A stretch of 64,000 nt of DNA. Origin: Atherinomorus stipes (taxonomy: Eukaryota > Chordata > Actinopteri > Atheriniformes > Atherinidae). The stretch's first letter is position 1. Each line of letters opens with the position of its first letter. Both the position numbers and the translations under genes were made by a program. The stretch is taken from the NCBI GenBank assembly GCA_023101725.1, contig JALJCO010000034.1, positions 124,001 to 188,000 on the forward strand, in the 5' to 3' direction. A model generated the notes under the pieces. The model searched no databases, was not told the origin of the DNA, and saw nothing but the letters and a program-made list of their open reading frames with translations. Below, piece after piece: positions 12,025-22,792 of the stretch.

Positions 12025-12230
12025 TTTATGCACAGCTCCACTACTTCCTGAACTTAGTACTGCACCTTTGTTTCCTGTCTTTCAAGATTGGATGAACTGA
12101 TTAATCCAGCTGTGTCTGATCTCAGCAAATGGTCAGACACACCTGGATTAATCAGTTCATCCAATCTTGAAAGACAGGAAACAAAGGTGCAGTATTAAGT
12201 TCAGGAAGTAGTGGAGCTGTGCATAAAGCC
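12023..12230. repeat. Near-perfect 208-bp palindrome (foldback MITE)
   Basis: Two ~97-bp arms (12023-12120 and 12133-12230) are inverted copies with only a few mismatches, separated by ~13 nt (TCTCAGCAAATGG). Arm ends read GGCTTTATGCACAG / CTGTGCATAAAGCC. There is no coding content. A transcript or single strand would form a very long hairpin. Confidence 0.85.
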
Positions 12231-12351
12231 CATTCACCCCAAGACATTGCACAAGACAGGGTAATGTTTTTGTCTCAGTCCCTGGTCTCAGTAATGTCTT
12301 ATTCTTGGTACTTGGTCACAGTCATGTCTTGTCTTGGTGGTGTGGTCTTGA

Positions 12352-12424
12352 CTAGCCTGATACACCAGCCTGACTAACGCCATGTATGAGATACAGGGCC
12401 AGTCGGTCTGGTGTACCAGGCTAG
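12352..12424. mobile_element. 73-bp MITE with inverted CTAGCCTG(G)TACACCAG ends
   Basis: Begins CTAGCCTGATACACCAGCCT and ends inverted GGTCTGGTGTACCAGGCTAG. A related 105-bp copy lies at 39627-39731. TCTTGA occurs on both flanks and may be part of a target duplication. Confidence 0.7.
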
Positions 12425-12469
12425 ATCTTGACTTCAACACAAGTTGGAGAACTTCAAAATCTCTTAACA

Positions 12470-14420
12470 ACTTCTGCAGACAGTTGAAATGGCTGTCACT
12501 GAGACTTGTCCAGAAAAAGCAGATTGTTCGTCATAAAGGACACCCTCAAGCTGGAACTAGTTCAAAGTCCTGCCCTGAGACCCAAGCTCAGAGAAGGAGA
12601 CTGGGTATTTTTTGCTGGTTTTTTTTTGTTTTTTTTCAGTATCCAAACTGTAAGAAACTCATAATACATGCAGAAAAAGAAAGTAAATAAATTACACTTT
12701 GAAGTAAAAAAATAAAAATAAGTAATTGAAACTTAGTTCTCACAGCTGGATACGAGCTAACAGATAGTTCATTACTCAGAAAATAAGCTTCTGAAACAGT
12801 AGAGCCTTACTTTGCTCTCCCATACCCATAGATGACTTGTTGAATAATGACCTGAAAATCGGGGGTGACTGAAAGTTGATGATAAATGTGACCATATTCC
12901 ATCCTCTGAATGTGGGCTTTGGTTCAATAAAAACAGATAAGCTGATGTAAATTTATTGTTGTACAATATTTAAACTAAAGTTCAGTGTATGATTGATGAG
13001 ATTAAAGTTTGACATTTAAACTATGAAGCTGTGTAAAGGCAGGACACGACATGATGATAAGAGAGGCTTGGAGCCTGTCCTCTGGCTTCTAACCTGTCTT
13101 TTAAACACACATCACCTGCAGCTGCACCTCCTCTGCTGGCGTTCTTTCTTCCTCTCACTTCCAAAAGTTTAAGCATTTTGTTTGTGGGCTTCCTTGAGTT
13201 ATGCGTTGCCCTTTTGCTGCCAGTGTCAGACGTATTGATGTTCCTGCAGAGCTGCGCCAGGGTATAAGTGCAGGACAGGATGAGGTGCCCATCACCCAAA
13301 GCCATTTAAGGTATATTTTTCCATTTGTTTGCTGATAAATGTTGTGTTCTGCTGCTGCCCCGAAAAACAGCAGGGAAGACATTGTAACTTACTGGAGGTA
13401 TTACAGATAATGAACAACTTTAAGCCATACTTTAGTTTTGGGTATGAGAGGATCTTTGATCTAGAAACAGTTGTTCTGGTGGAAGTAAGAGGTGCAAAGA
13501 CAGAAGCTGGGGGAACAGAAAAGCGAGCATGTGCTGCAGGGGTGGAGCCACGGTTAAAAGAGATTCCTTCTCTTTCCTTGCTATACTGTTATCAAAGAAG
13601 ATTGGCACGCTTACAAAGGACTGGCCTTCATGAGCCATGACGTTTATCACTGGTGGCAGCTTTTTTTTGTGTCGGGCTACTTGTTTTTGAACTGATCCGT
13701 GTTTTATTTGTTTGATCATCTGCAGAATTTTCTTTATTTTCCTCTGAAGCCACACTGGATGATAATGATGTTTGGTGGAGTGAATGTTTGTGTGTGTCGC
13801 ACAATGCAGCTTAAAAAGATAATCAGGGTGCTGCTTCCTGCCAGAGTGCTTGAGAGCTTTACTTAGTTGCATGGTAACTGTTAATTAAATGAAAATGTCA
13901 AGCACGGTGCACATGCTATGTGTGGTCATGTGCATATGGGCATGTCTGGGTTTGATTCAGAGCCTGTACCTCCACAATGTCCCTTTCATCAAGAAAGGAA
14001 ACTCTAATACAAACATGACTTTGAAAAAGATTTAGGAAAAGCTGCTGGAGAATGACAGCATTCATTTTATTAAGTAGTGTTCTCAGTGAGAGGGATTCAG
14101 TGTGGTTCAGATGCAAACAGAAACACTGGCTTTTCCCAAAGATTTCTCTACTTTAACCTAACCGTTAGGTTGGGCCTGTTGGTTAATCTAATTGGGTTAT
14201 TTTAGTAGAATTGGTTCTTCTGAAAATCCAGTTTGTGAGGTTATTTCTGTTGGGTAAGTTTTTGGCTGTTGGGTTGTAATTTCAGTTAAGTTTTGTTGGG
14301 TTGTTTTGAATTGGCCAACAAATTGGGTTGACTTCCAGGCATACGCAACCGAGCCCCACCCACTACTACCAGATCTTCGACAGACTAAGAACAGTCATGT
14401 CTCCTACAATAACGCAATAC
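12470..14420. other. No confident gene; open frames without recognisable domains
   Basis: Overlapping frames at 13329-13640 (+) and 13432-13872 (-) are not supported by splice signals or domains. Purine- and T-rich tracts are present (12607-12640, 14459-14479). The stretch 14160-14330 has repeated GTTGGGTT-like motifs. Confidence 0.5.
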
Positions 14421-15010
14421 CGTTGTGTGAAAAAGTGTTTGCCCCCTTCCTGGTTTCTTTTTTTTTTTTTTTTTTTTTTGCATGTTTGTCACACTTACAT
14501 GTTTCGGATCATCAAACAAATCTACATATGTGACAACGATAACACAAGTAAACAGAAAATGCAGTTCTTTTTAAATGAAGATTTTTATTTTTAAGGGGGG
14601 GTTCCAGACCCACATGGCCCTGTGTAAAAAATTGATTGCCCCCTAAACCTAATAACTGGTTGTGCCACCCTTAGCAGCAACGACTGCAATCAATCTTTTG
14701 CGATAACTGGCAGTGAGTCTTTTACAGCGCTGTGGAGGAATTTTGTTCCACTCATCTTTGCAGAATTGTTGTAATTTTGGTCTACTTGCTTCCTCAGGCA
14801 GGTCCTATTTAAGTGATTCCTTGATTGAGAACAGGTGTGGCAGTAATCCAGCCTGGGCGTGGCTAGAGAAATTGAACTCAGCTTTCCAAAGATGTGATAA
14901 CCCACAGTTAATTTATGTTTTAACAAGGGGGCAATCACTTTTTCACACAGGGCCATGGAGGTTTGGATTTTTTTTCACCCTTACTAATAAAAATCTTCAT
15001 TTAAATAATA
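14421..15010. mobile_element. Internally deleted Tc1/mariner-type transposon
   Basis: Starts GTGTGAAAAAGTGTTTGCCC and contains TGCCACCCTTAGCAGCAAC and GAACAGGTGTGGCAGTAATC, boxes I associate with a widespread fish Tc1-like family with compound inverted ends. 14610-14643 and 14928-14960 form an inner inverted pair around GTGTGAAAAA / GGGGGCAATC motifs. The transposase body is missing. The right outer end is lost or degraded near 15010. Confidence 0.75.
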
Positions 15011-15059
15011 AGTAAAAAATGTCTTCTCCAATTGACGAGTTTATCCCCAGAGAGCCTTT

Positions 15060-15290
15060 AGCTCTATCTTTGGCTGGAGACAATACATAATTCTATGCCC
15101 AGAAACGACCCGAACACACCAAAACAAAGGGAAAAGATGAAATACAGTCGGGGAGGGTGAATTGCAAAAAAACTCACCGCCACATGAGGGCCAAAGGTGA
15201 AGATTGAGCTGGGTTTCACTCACACAAGTTTAGCGTTTATTTTCAGAGGGAAACTCCAGATTCTACCTCAGATGTCCTGTTTTTGGTGAG
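15060..15290. repeat. Copy of a dispersed repeat also present at about 59155-59365
   Basis: Blocks such as TTGGCTGGAGACAA, GCAAAAAAACTCACCGCCACA and TTTATTTTCAG...GGGAAACTC match 59155-59365 in order and on the same strand, with substantial divergence. No ORF or TIR is defined. Confidence 0.55.
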
Positions 15291-15300
15291 GTTTTGGAGG

Positions 15301-15411
15301 CTAGCGTGGATCACCTTCAAGGGCACAAAGTACAGACCAGATATGACAGTTTTCATCTCCCATGACCCAGATGGTGAACTCCACCTTGGGCTTGTAAAAT
15401 CCACCATAGAT
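15301..15411 (-). CDS. Possible isolated exon (low confidence)
   Basis: On the minus strand, a T-rich tract ending TTTGACCCAG precedes a frame starting IYGGFYKPKVEFTIWVMGDE. It stays open for 36 codons to a TAG at 15301-15303, with an alternative donor GAAG|GTGATC at 15315. The composition looks coding and unlike the surrounding repeats, but I do not recognise the peptide. It lies downstream of the stop of the candidate gene at 15606-18069, so it could be an alternative last exon, part of another gene, or chance. Confidence 0.28.
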   Translation of the reverse strand: MYGGFYKPKVEFTIWVMGDENCHIWSVLCALEGDPR

Positions 15412-15605
15412 CTGGGTCAAACAAACAAAAAAGGATAGAACAGATCACAGTAGACATTTTTTTCTGATTTTCTTAATTTCGTGGACACTTCTCTATTCTA
15501 TTAACTTTCTTAAAATTCCGGCAAAAATTTACAACAAAAATCACTGATATGGCACAAGTGTTGAGAAACGAATTAATTAGTATGTTTGTCAACCAGATTT
15601 ACAGA

Positions 15606-18069
15606 TCAATCTGTTTGCTGAGAGAGGTGAGCCACAGCAAGGTCATTCAGAGCAGTGGAGATATGCTCAAATTCAGATTTTATATCCTCCATCCACATTA
15701 CCGTTAAAACGACAAGGCAGACCAAAGTGCTGTAAAATACAAATATAAGAGTAGGATAGAAATAAAAATATATGTATATAAATATATTGAACAGTGTCAC
15801 ATGATAAGAAGAATATGAGCATGACAATCACTAAAAACTACAAACAGCCTTGGTGTTTCATATTGAAATCAGACACATTCACAAAACCTGTACAGGACAT
15901 TTGGCTGCTTCAACAAAGTAACACAAAATGTATTGTAACCCACATGTTATTTCGTTCAAATAAATATGAAGCATAACTCTAGGTTACATAAACACGGTCA
16001 AAAATTTCACAAATCCTCATACCAGTGGTAACTCCTGTGACATGGCTTTGTTAAAAGTGTGATATTACATGTATTGTATGATTAATACAATGTAAAATGC
16101 ATATGATGCAATAGAAGCCATAATACTTTAATTCTTTTATCTTCCACCCAGGCAAGACACTGACAACCTTAAAATCAGCTCTGCTTCATGATGTGTTCAT
16201 GAACTGTGTAACAGACCCCGCCACTAACAGCATCAGTGTTCATATGGCACATGACATATAAATCAACATGTGACAGCTTAATGCTCTGACGGCACGTTAC
16301 ATTTCTGAACTTCATCACAGAATAATCATCAATAAATGACTGAAACGTGGTGATTAAAAAACCCCACTTATGACAAAAAAAGGTTGATTTTTGTTTTAAA
16401 ATCCTAATGAAACAGTTTCATGCAGTGAAATCTCGTTAAATATCCTTAAAGTTCACATCTCAGATATCATGCTGGAATAAACACCTACAGCTGATCCATT
16501 TTAAGCGACTACCGCGATGTGCATTCTCCATGTGCAGGAGAAAAAACTCCGGCTGCTCCTCGAGGAGCGACTGGTTCCTCCTCCATCTTACTAATCAAAC
16601 TAAAACAGACCTGTAGACCTCCATAAACTGCTGTTGGTTCTTACACCGGAGAAGACATTTTAAACCGGCCGGCGGCCATGAACAGGACAGAGAAACGAGA
16701 CCTAAGGTGCAGCTCACAGCCGTGCTGCGTTCAAGACAGCTGGGAAGAAGCGCGATCATTATCAGCGCAACAAGGATAAAACTGTTAAAAGTACATGTGG
16801 GCTTCGTTGCAAAGCCAATAATGAAATATATTAAATCTAGGATATTTTAGGGGGTTAAGAATGTTTCAGGGGCTCCAGTTTCTCTAAAACAGCCTAACAA
16901 CATCTTTGTCCCTGGTAGAGTTTAAAAACACTGATATTAGTGTCTGATTTTGAAGTGGTTAATGTGTTTTCTGACGTGAGCCTCATGTGAGGACGCGGGG
17001 GGGGGGGGGGGGGGGGGGGGGTAGCGAGAAACTCTGAGAGGAACACACACCTGCAGCTATGATACTAGGTGGGGCAGGGGGGCTTCTTGTCCATGTAATG
17101 GATGGAAACACTGAAATAGAACCAAACATGCTTTATTTCACCTTTTTGAAGTTTATTACTTATCTCACTGGGTCTGCGCGGGCCGCTAATTGGGGACCGC
17201 TGGACTAGGACACAGAGCAGGTGTCCGTCATGCAGAAGTTTGGGAGATCGATTCCAGGTTTCTCCAGGCAAAATCCAGCCAAAAAACCTAAAAGGATTTA
17301 GGCTACGTCAATATAAGAAGAACTGTGGATCGCATTTATAAACTGAGTTGATATTAAAAACGTAATATAGTCCGTATTTTTGTGCACAAACGACCAAATA
17401 TGGACTTTACGTGTCAGTGACACGTAATTTGAAGCAGTTACGTGTCGAGGACATGTATATGAGTAAAACTGTTGGTGCTCATGTCACATATTTTTGTGAG
17501 ATCAGGTTGCCTACAGTCCCATCCAGGGCAAGGTTGATAAGAACAGGCCAAGGCCGCTCTCGGGGAGCCAAATTGAGATAAGAGAGATTGTTTTAATTTC
17601 AGGAAGAGCATGATGAGTCTTCCTTGCAGTCCTTCAGCAGGTCTCACAATGGCATTCCAGATCGTCCGAATCATGTTTGTTACCCCCAATCCGAGTCCCC
17701 CAACTTCTCCACAGTGGGACGCACATCCTTCATGCTGTCAGACATCATCCCCAGTTTGCCCCACAGGGCATCCGGCCTGCGATTCAACGTGCACAAAGTT
17801 TGAGTCTGAGTGTTGATGGCTCGGAGTAACAGCTGAAACAGCAGCCTGCGAACAGCTGCCGTCAGCTTCCGAATTTCCCGATAAAGCAGGTACCTGACAG
17901 CTCCAATCAGCAGGAACCCAGTTATCATAAATCCAAATGTGTACAGGTCTTCAATGTCTTCCGCAGAGAGAACAGCAAGGTACAGAATCCTCCAGTTCTT
18001 TCAAGAATCCCTTGTATACCCGACAGGATGAGTCTCCTCTGGACAAGTTGCTGCCCCTGCAACTTGTCT
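15606..18069 (-). CDS. Candidate two-exon membrane-protein gene or pseudogene (unrecognised)
   Basis: Exon A (18069 to 17684) follows a T-rich acceptor ending CAACCCAG. From ATG at 17928 it encodes MITGFLLIGAVRYLLYREIR..., a hydrophobic segment then a basic amphipathic helix, continuing through ...RPTVEKLGDSDWG to a GTAACA donor. Exon B (15729 to 15606) follows TTTGTATTTTACAG. The splice is phase-compatible (GG + C) and continues TLVCLVVLTVMWMEDIKSEF, a second membrane-like segment with an acidic tail ending SQQTD and a TGA stop: about 124 residues from the ATG. Upstream of the ATG the coding-like frame (ILYLAVLSAEDIEDLYTFGF) is separated from the acceptor by an apparent one-base frameshift or TGA. 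So this is either a gene starting at the ATG, an assembly error, or a pseudogene. The family is not recognised. Confidence 0.4.
16997..17021 (+). repeat. Poly-G homopolymer, 25 bp
   Basis: An uninterrupted G run lying inside the predicted intron of the candidate minus-strand gene. The length is uncertain in any assembly. Confidence 0.9.
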
Positions 18070-18344
18070 CTGGGTTGAAAAAAAAAAAGGTAGATTTATA
18101 AAAACAGTGATGGAAGGAGCCTGTCTGATGTGCTGTAGAAGGTCATTCCACAGCTTCCAACCAATAGGCTAGCCCAGTGGTTCCCAAACTTTTTCTGTGG
18201 CAGTTTTCATTGGCAGTTATAACACCAAGCCCCCTCCCATCCCACCACCACTACCACGTGTACCCAAACATAAGACGCATGAAAAAGGTATTGCATTTGG
18301 AGGGGGCGCAATGCCTTTTGTTGAGTTATCGACATTTGTTCATT

Positions 18345-20234
18345 TGGGATGTCCTGATACCGAAGCCATTATCGGTACGTGCTCCGATACTGGCCTATTT
18401 TGCTGTACTCGTAATCCTGAAATACTCGCTCCCAACAGTACACGATACCAGATGTCACGTGACTTGCTGTGTTAACGCAGCCATGCTGGCAGAAAATGCT
18501 CAATATGAGTGACAGGGGTTTTGAGTTTACCTCCTTTTTTAAATTGGAAGACACTTTCCATTACACGAGGATAGAAAATATATCTGACCCGTATCATGTT
18601 CCTGGGATACTTTTCAAAACGTTGGCACCGGTCAGAGTGGACTTTTTTCCTCTTTCCCTCCCTTCCATCGGACTTGCGGTTCCTCCACATAAATACAGTT
18701 TCGGACATTTCATTCAGGATTCTCTTTGTCTGTGGTACTTTACTGCTCATTCCGTGTCTTACGCTTTCCATGTTTATGTTCATTAAGCTGGTATGAGTTC
18801 AAATATGTAAAATTATGACGATGCTGCTAATACAGCAAACCGCCGCTGCATTAGAGGCTGTTTAAAAGCTTCTAACGACTTATTGTAAGCTTTTATTTCT
18901 TTTATTTCCTACGAGGTAGTATCCTGCTTATACCATGGCCACTTACGAAAGTAAGAAATATTAAATCAATGTCCTTTTTTTTTTTTTACAGTTAAAATCG
19001 AAAGTTTCTCACAAGAAGCGGCTGAGCGGACGAATTACCGTCTCTCGTTGTGATGCTGCCAGCTGTGGCCACAGCACCTGCAGCTCGGTCGGTCTGCAGC
19101 TGTTAATCAGACCTGATTAGATAAGGAAAGTGACATGATTGTTTAATGCAGGGGTGTCCAGCTCCGGTCCTTGAGGGCCACAATCCTGCAGGTTTTCCAT
19201 GTCTCCCTTCTCCAACACACGGCTATCTCAAATTCATAGGCTTTTAGATTCATTTAATTTGAGTCAGCTGTGCTGGTGCAAGGAGGCATGGAAAACCGTC
19301 TGGACAGTGGCCCTTGAGGACTGACCATAACGTAATACGGTTTTATTTCAGAGGACACTGATGGAGCCCAAAAAGCCTGCAGGCTGCTTTCACGGCGATG
19401 CGCCATCACAGACATGATCTGGCGTCTCCAGCCCAGCGTCTTAACCCACACGCACATTGTTGCCAACTTAGCAACTTTGTTGCTATATTTAGCAACTTTT
19501 CAGACCCTTCTAGCAACTTATTTTCAAAAAAGCGCCTAGCGATAAATCTAGTGACTTTTCCTGGTGATCATGGAGACAGATAAAAGTTTATATCGCTCCA
19601 TCCTGGCTGCAATCAGCCCCTCCCTGTTTCCCAGCATTCACCCACTGCTCTTGCTGTCCCCTTGTAGACAGCAGCCCTTCTGAGCTGCTGTGAGATGACC
19701 ACGCCTCCTCATCCAGATTATTTCCCATGATGCCTTGTGGCACAACTGGGTCTTCTTTGCACCATGAGTCAAATGTGTTTTTGATTGTTAATGACCAATG
19801 TAGCATGTAAAAAAAAAAAAAAATAGGATGCCAGTGTATGGTACTACGCATGAGCAAAAATTGATTGTTTAGTTTGGTGACGTAATTTAGCGAACTTCTG
19901 GGCTTCTTAGGCCAGCCAATAGCGACTTCTCTCGCTGAAGAATTGGCAACAGTGCACACACAAGCTCTGGAGGCTATGGGTAGAACAATCATTGCCCGCA
20001 ACAAACAAACATGCCTGCATTACACCGGAGCATGCAGAGATGCTTCTCTTCACTTACAATAAATAACTAAACCAAAAGAAAAGAAAGAAAAAAACAGAAA
20101 AGAAACACCTTGCACTTATTTCACTTATCCCCATTAATCTGGTACTCGGATCGGTACTTGGTATCGGCAATTACTCAAATGCAGGTACTCGTATTTGTAC
20201 TTGGTTGGCAAAAAATGGTATCGGGACATCCCTA
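18345..20234. mobile_element. Old hAT-like element or composite with nested repeats
   Basis: The left end TGGGATGTCCTGATACC and right end GGTATCGGGACATCCCTA are inverted matches of a hAT-type terminus common in fish, and GGTACT/GGTATC motifs recur internally. No matching 8-bp duplication was visible. Inside lie a CAGGGGTGTCCAGCTCCGGT-type element end (19148) and the TIR element at 19456-19953. A block at about 19010-19430 is shared with 55110-55350. No intact transposase is seen. Confidence 0.5.
19456..19953. mobile_element. MITE-like element with GTTGCCAA ends and GCAACTTT motifs
   Basis: Starts CATTGTTGCCAACTTAGCAA and ends inverted GAATTGGCAACAGTG, with many GCAAC/GCGAC repeats near both ends. 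It is nested in the 18345-20234 element. No coding capacity. Confidence 0.5.
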
Positions 20235-20859
20235 ATTAGTATCTTTAAAAATATGCCCATTTTTTGTTAGAAGTGCAAAAACTATACTTTTTTATCCTGG
20301 CTGAATGACCAGAGTGAAGGACATAACAAAGGGGGGCTGGTATACCCTTTGATGACAAGACGAGACGACAATGTTACAGTAGTGTGGCAATTTGTCCCAG
20401 TGACCCAGCCAAGCAAGAAAGAACTGTATGCATCCAGACTTGTGTAAGCTTTTAGGTCAGCTCCAGTGTGAGCAAATAAGCTGATTATGGCTAGCATAAA
20501 TCGTGGATCGTGAATTCAGGGAAAGCTGCAAAAGGTAAGGGTCGGTTTCTAGGCTTACTTTTTCTCATTTCTGCAATTACCACTGCATATGAACCCCAAC
20601 TAGATGTGCTACTCCCACTGACAAATTAGCTTGACTTGAGCTAGTAGCAGTCGTGACCATATTCTCAAAAAAGTTGTAAAAACCAGTAAAAACAATCACA
20701 ATTGCTAATTTTTTTCTTCCGTTCTGTCATTCATTTCTGTCATCCATCATGGTGGTCCTACGTGATGATGCAAATGGTCAATATTCAATCAGATACCATG
20801 GTGTGAAATATAGCACATTTGTCTCCTTTAGATTAAAGCATTTATATTCACGTCAAAAA

Positions 20860-21247
20860 TAGGGATGTAATGATATGAACATTTAAAATCACGGTCATTG
20901 TGACCAAAATGATCACGGTTATCATTTTTATCGCAGTATTATAGAAATATCCCCCAGCATCTTTAAAAATATCCAAAATGGTCTAAAAGTCTACTTTGTC
21001 CTTTTTAAATGGGGAAAAAATGTCCATATGGGTGCCTTCATTGTCTTCCGCCATGTTTTAATGAATTAAACATTTCAAACTGCGACTACTGCTGCTTTTC
21101 CAGCCAATGAGCCGCAAAACAGGGAGTTTTTTTTAAGTGCAGTAATCATTCATGGTTTTATTTATATTTAAAATGTGAAATTAGTATTGGTGATCGTTGG
21201 GAATTTTATCACGGTTAACCATTTTACCAGTAATCGCTACATCCCTA
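20860..21247. mobile_element. Short hAT-like MITE
   Basis: Termini TAGGGATGTAATGAT and ATCGCTACATCCCTA are inverted matches. Internal CACGGT motifs occur in both orientations (AAATCACGGTCATTG, TCACGGTTAACC). No convincing 8-bp duplication is visible at this age. Confidence 0.6.
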
Positions 21248-21249
21248 AT

Positions 21250-22610
21250 CCAAGCAAGTACTCTGTAAATTTAGCCCCTACTTGGCTAAAACCAACATTA
21301 AACTGGAACAGTATGGAAGTGGAGAAAAAAAGAGCAACAATGTGGAAAATAAATGAAGGAAGAGACAGAGGCTAATTATTTCAAAGAAGAAAAAGCAAGA
21401 GTAAAATGAGCGTGAGAAAAGAAAATGAAAGTCTAGGAAACATGAGTCACTTCATTGCCTTCCCAAAGGATAAAAGGCCACAATTACCAAAAGGCTCTGT
21501 AGACCCGCCCTTTCCTTTTTTCTCCCTCTATCAGACATCTCCCCACCCTATTCTTATTATCACGCTCTATCAAGATGGCAGCTCTTTCTTCTGTCCAGTC
21601 TGAATGTTAAAGGTCAGGCTGGTGATCAAGCCAGTAATTAGACAGACCTGGGCAGAGGAACTAGATCACTGCATGTCACCCTCTTCAAATGATCAGGCAA
21701 AGAGCCCATGTCCCCTTCCAGCTACGGCACAGATGAAGCCAGCGCCTCTTTTCATTTAAGAGGAAAACGAGAAAAGAACACAGTGAGGTGGCTTGCCTCT
21801 TTCTTCACTTAATCCACTGCTGGTGGCTTCTAAGCCTATTAGTGTCTGGAAACTTTAAGACAGAGGCTAACAGAATCAGGACCTCTGAGAGAGAGGAAAT
21901 GGGGATTGGCTTTTAATGTGTGTGTGAGCGCATGTGCTTTAATCTTTTGCTGTATATACTCCTGGGATGGACCCGTTAGTGATGTAATTCAGTACTATAG
22001 AACAAGCTGCTGATATTGAGGCTTTGGATCATCTGTTTGTTGAACAGTTGTGGTTTTTGCACCACCACCTTTTAAATTGGAGTTTCCTCAAAGAACATGC
22101 ACAGTTGATGCACTTGCAGGGGGCCCAGTTCGTGCATCGACAACATTGAGCTGCATGGACTCGAGCAGATTGATACTGATGGGCTGTAATGGTTGGATAA
22201 TTTTAATAAACAGTCATTCGTCATGCAAATAACAGCACGATGTTAACGTAGGGCTAATCATTACAATACATAACTCGAACATCAGTAAGAAGCACCAGGC
22301 ACCAGCACCATTTGTGGAATGTCAGGACTTATTCTCCAGTGATTTTCTATCTTAAACCCAGACAACGCCGGTGGATTGCCACGTCAGCCCTTTATAAGCC
22401 TTAACTCTTTAGAATATCCTTATTTTAACACGGATACTCCCGAATTCATCTATTTTTTTCCACATCCTGTCTCTGCTGTTATAAACTGGTAGTCTATTTT
22501 CCAGAATGTCACCTGTTTATTTCTACAAGTTGAGAGTTACAGCTTTATGATGCTTTTTTCCTGATTATTAAACTTTTGAAACATTTGCTTTCATATATAT
22601 ATTTATATGT
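21250..22610. other. No gene seen
   Basis: Short frames at 21406-21603 and 22050-22232 have no recognisable domain or splice flanks. No TIR or RNA gene is recognised. Confidence 0.5.
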
Positions 22611-22613
22611 ATA

Positions 22614-22790
22614 CAGCTGTGTGAAAAAGTTTTTGCCCCCTTCCTAATTTCTTACTTATTTCCACGTTAGTCACACTTACATGTTTCAGATCATCAAACA
22701 AATTTAAATGTGAGACAAAGATAACACAAGTAAACGTTTTTAAATGAAGACTTTTATTTTTAGGGGGGGGGGGGGATTTTCACACAGCTG
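22614..22790. mobile_element. 177-bp Tc1-derived MITE with perfect 14-bp TIRs and TA duplication
   Basis: CAGCTGTGTGAAAA at 22614-22627 is exactly inverted at 22777-22790 (TTTTCACACAGCTG), with TA directly outside both ends (22612-22613 and 22791-22792). The left ~120 bp matches the left end of the Tc1-type element at 14421 (TTTGCCCCCTTCCT, ACTTACATGTTTC). The rest is deleted and contains a G run. Confidence 0.85.
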
Positions 22791-22792
22791 TA

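Noticed and set aside
12112..12140. Centre of the palindrome as a microRNA-type hairpin
   Set aside because: The arms are far longer and better matched than a microRNA precursor; a foldback MITE explains it.
13432..13872. 146-codon minus-strand frame
   Set aside because: Overlaps another open frame on the opposite strand, has no recognisable domain and no splice support.
19588..20004. 138-codon minus-strand frame
   Set aside because: Lies inside nested transposon sequence and crosses a poly-A/T run; no transposase motif.
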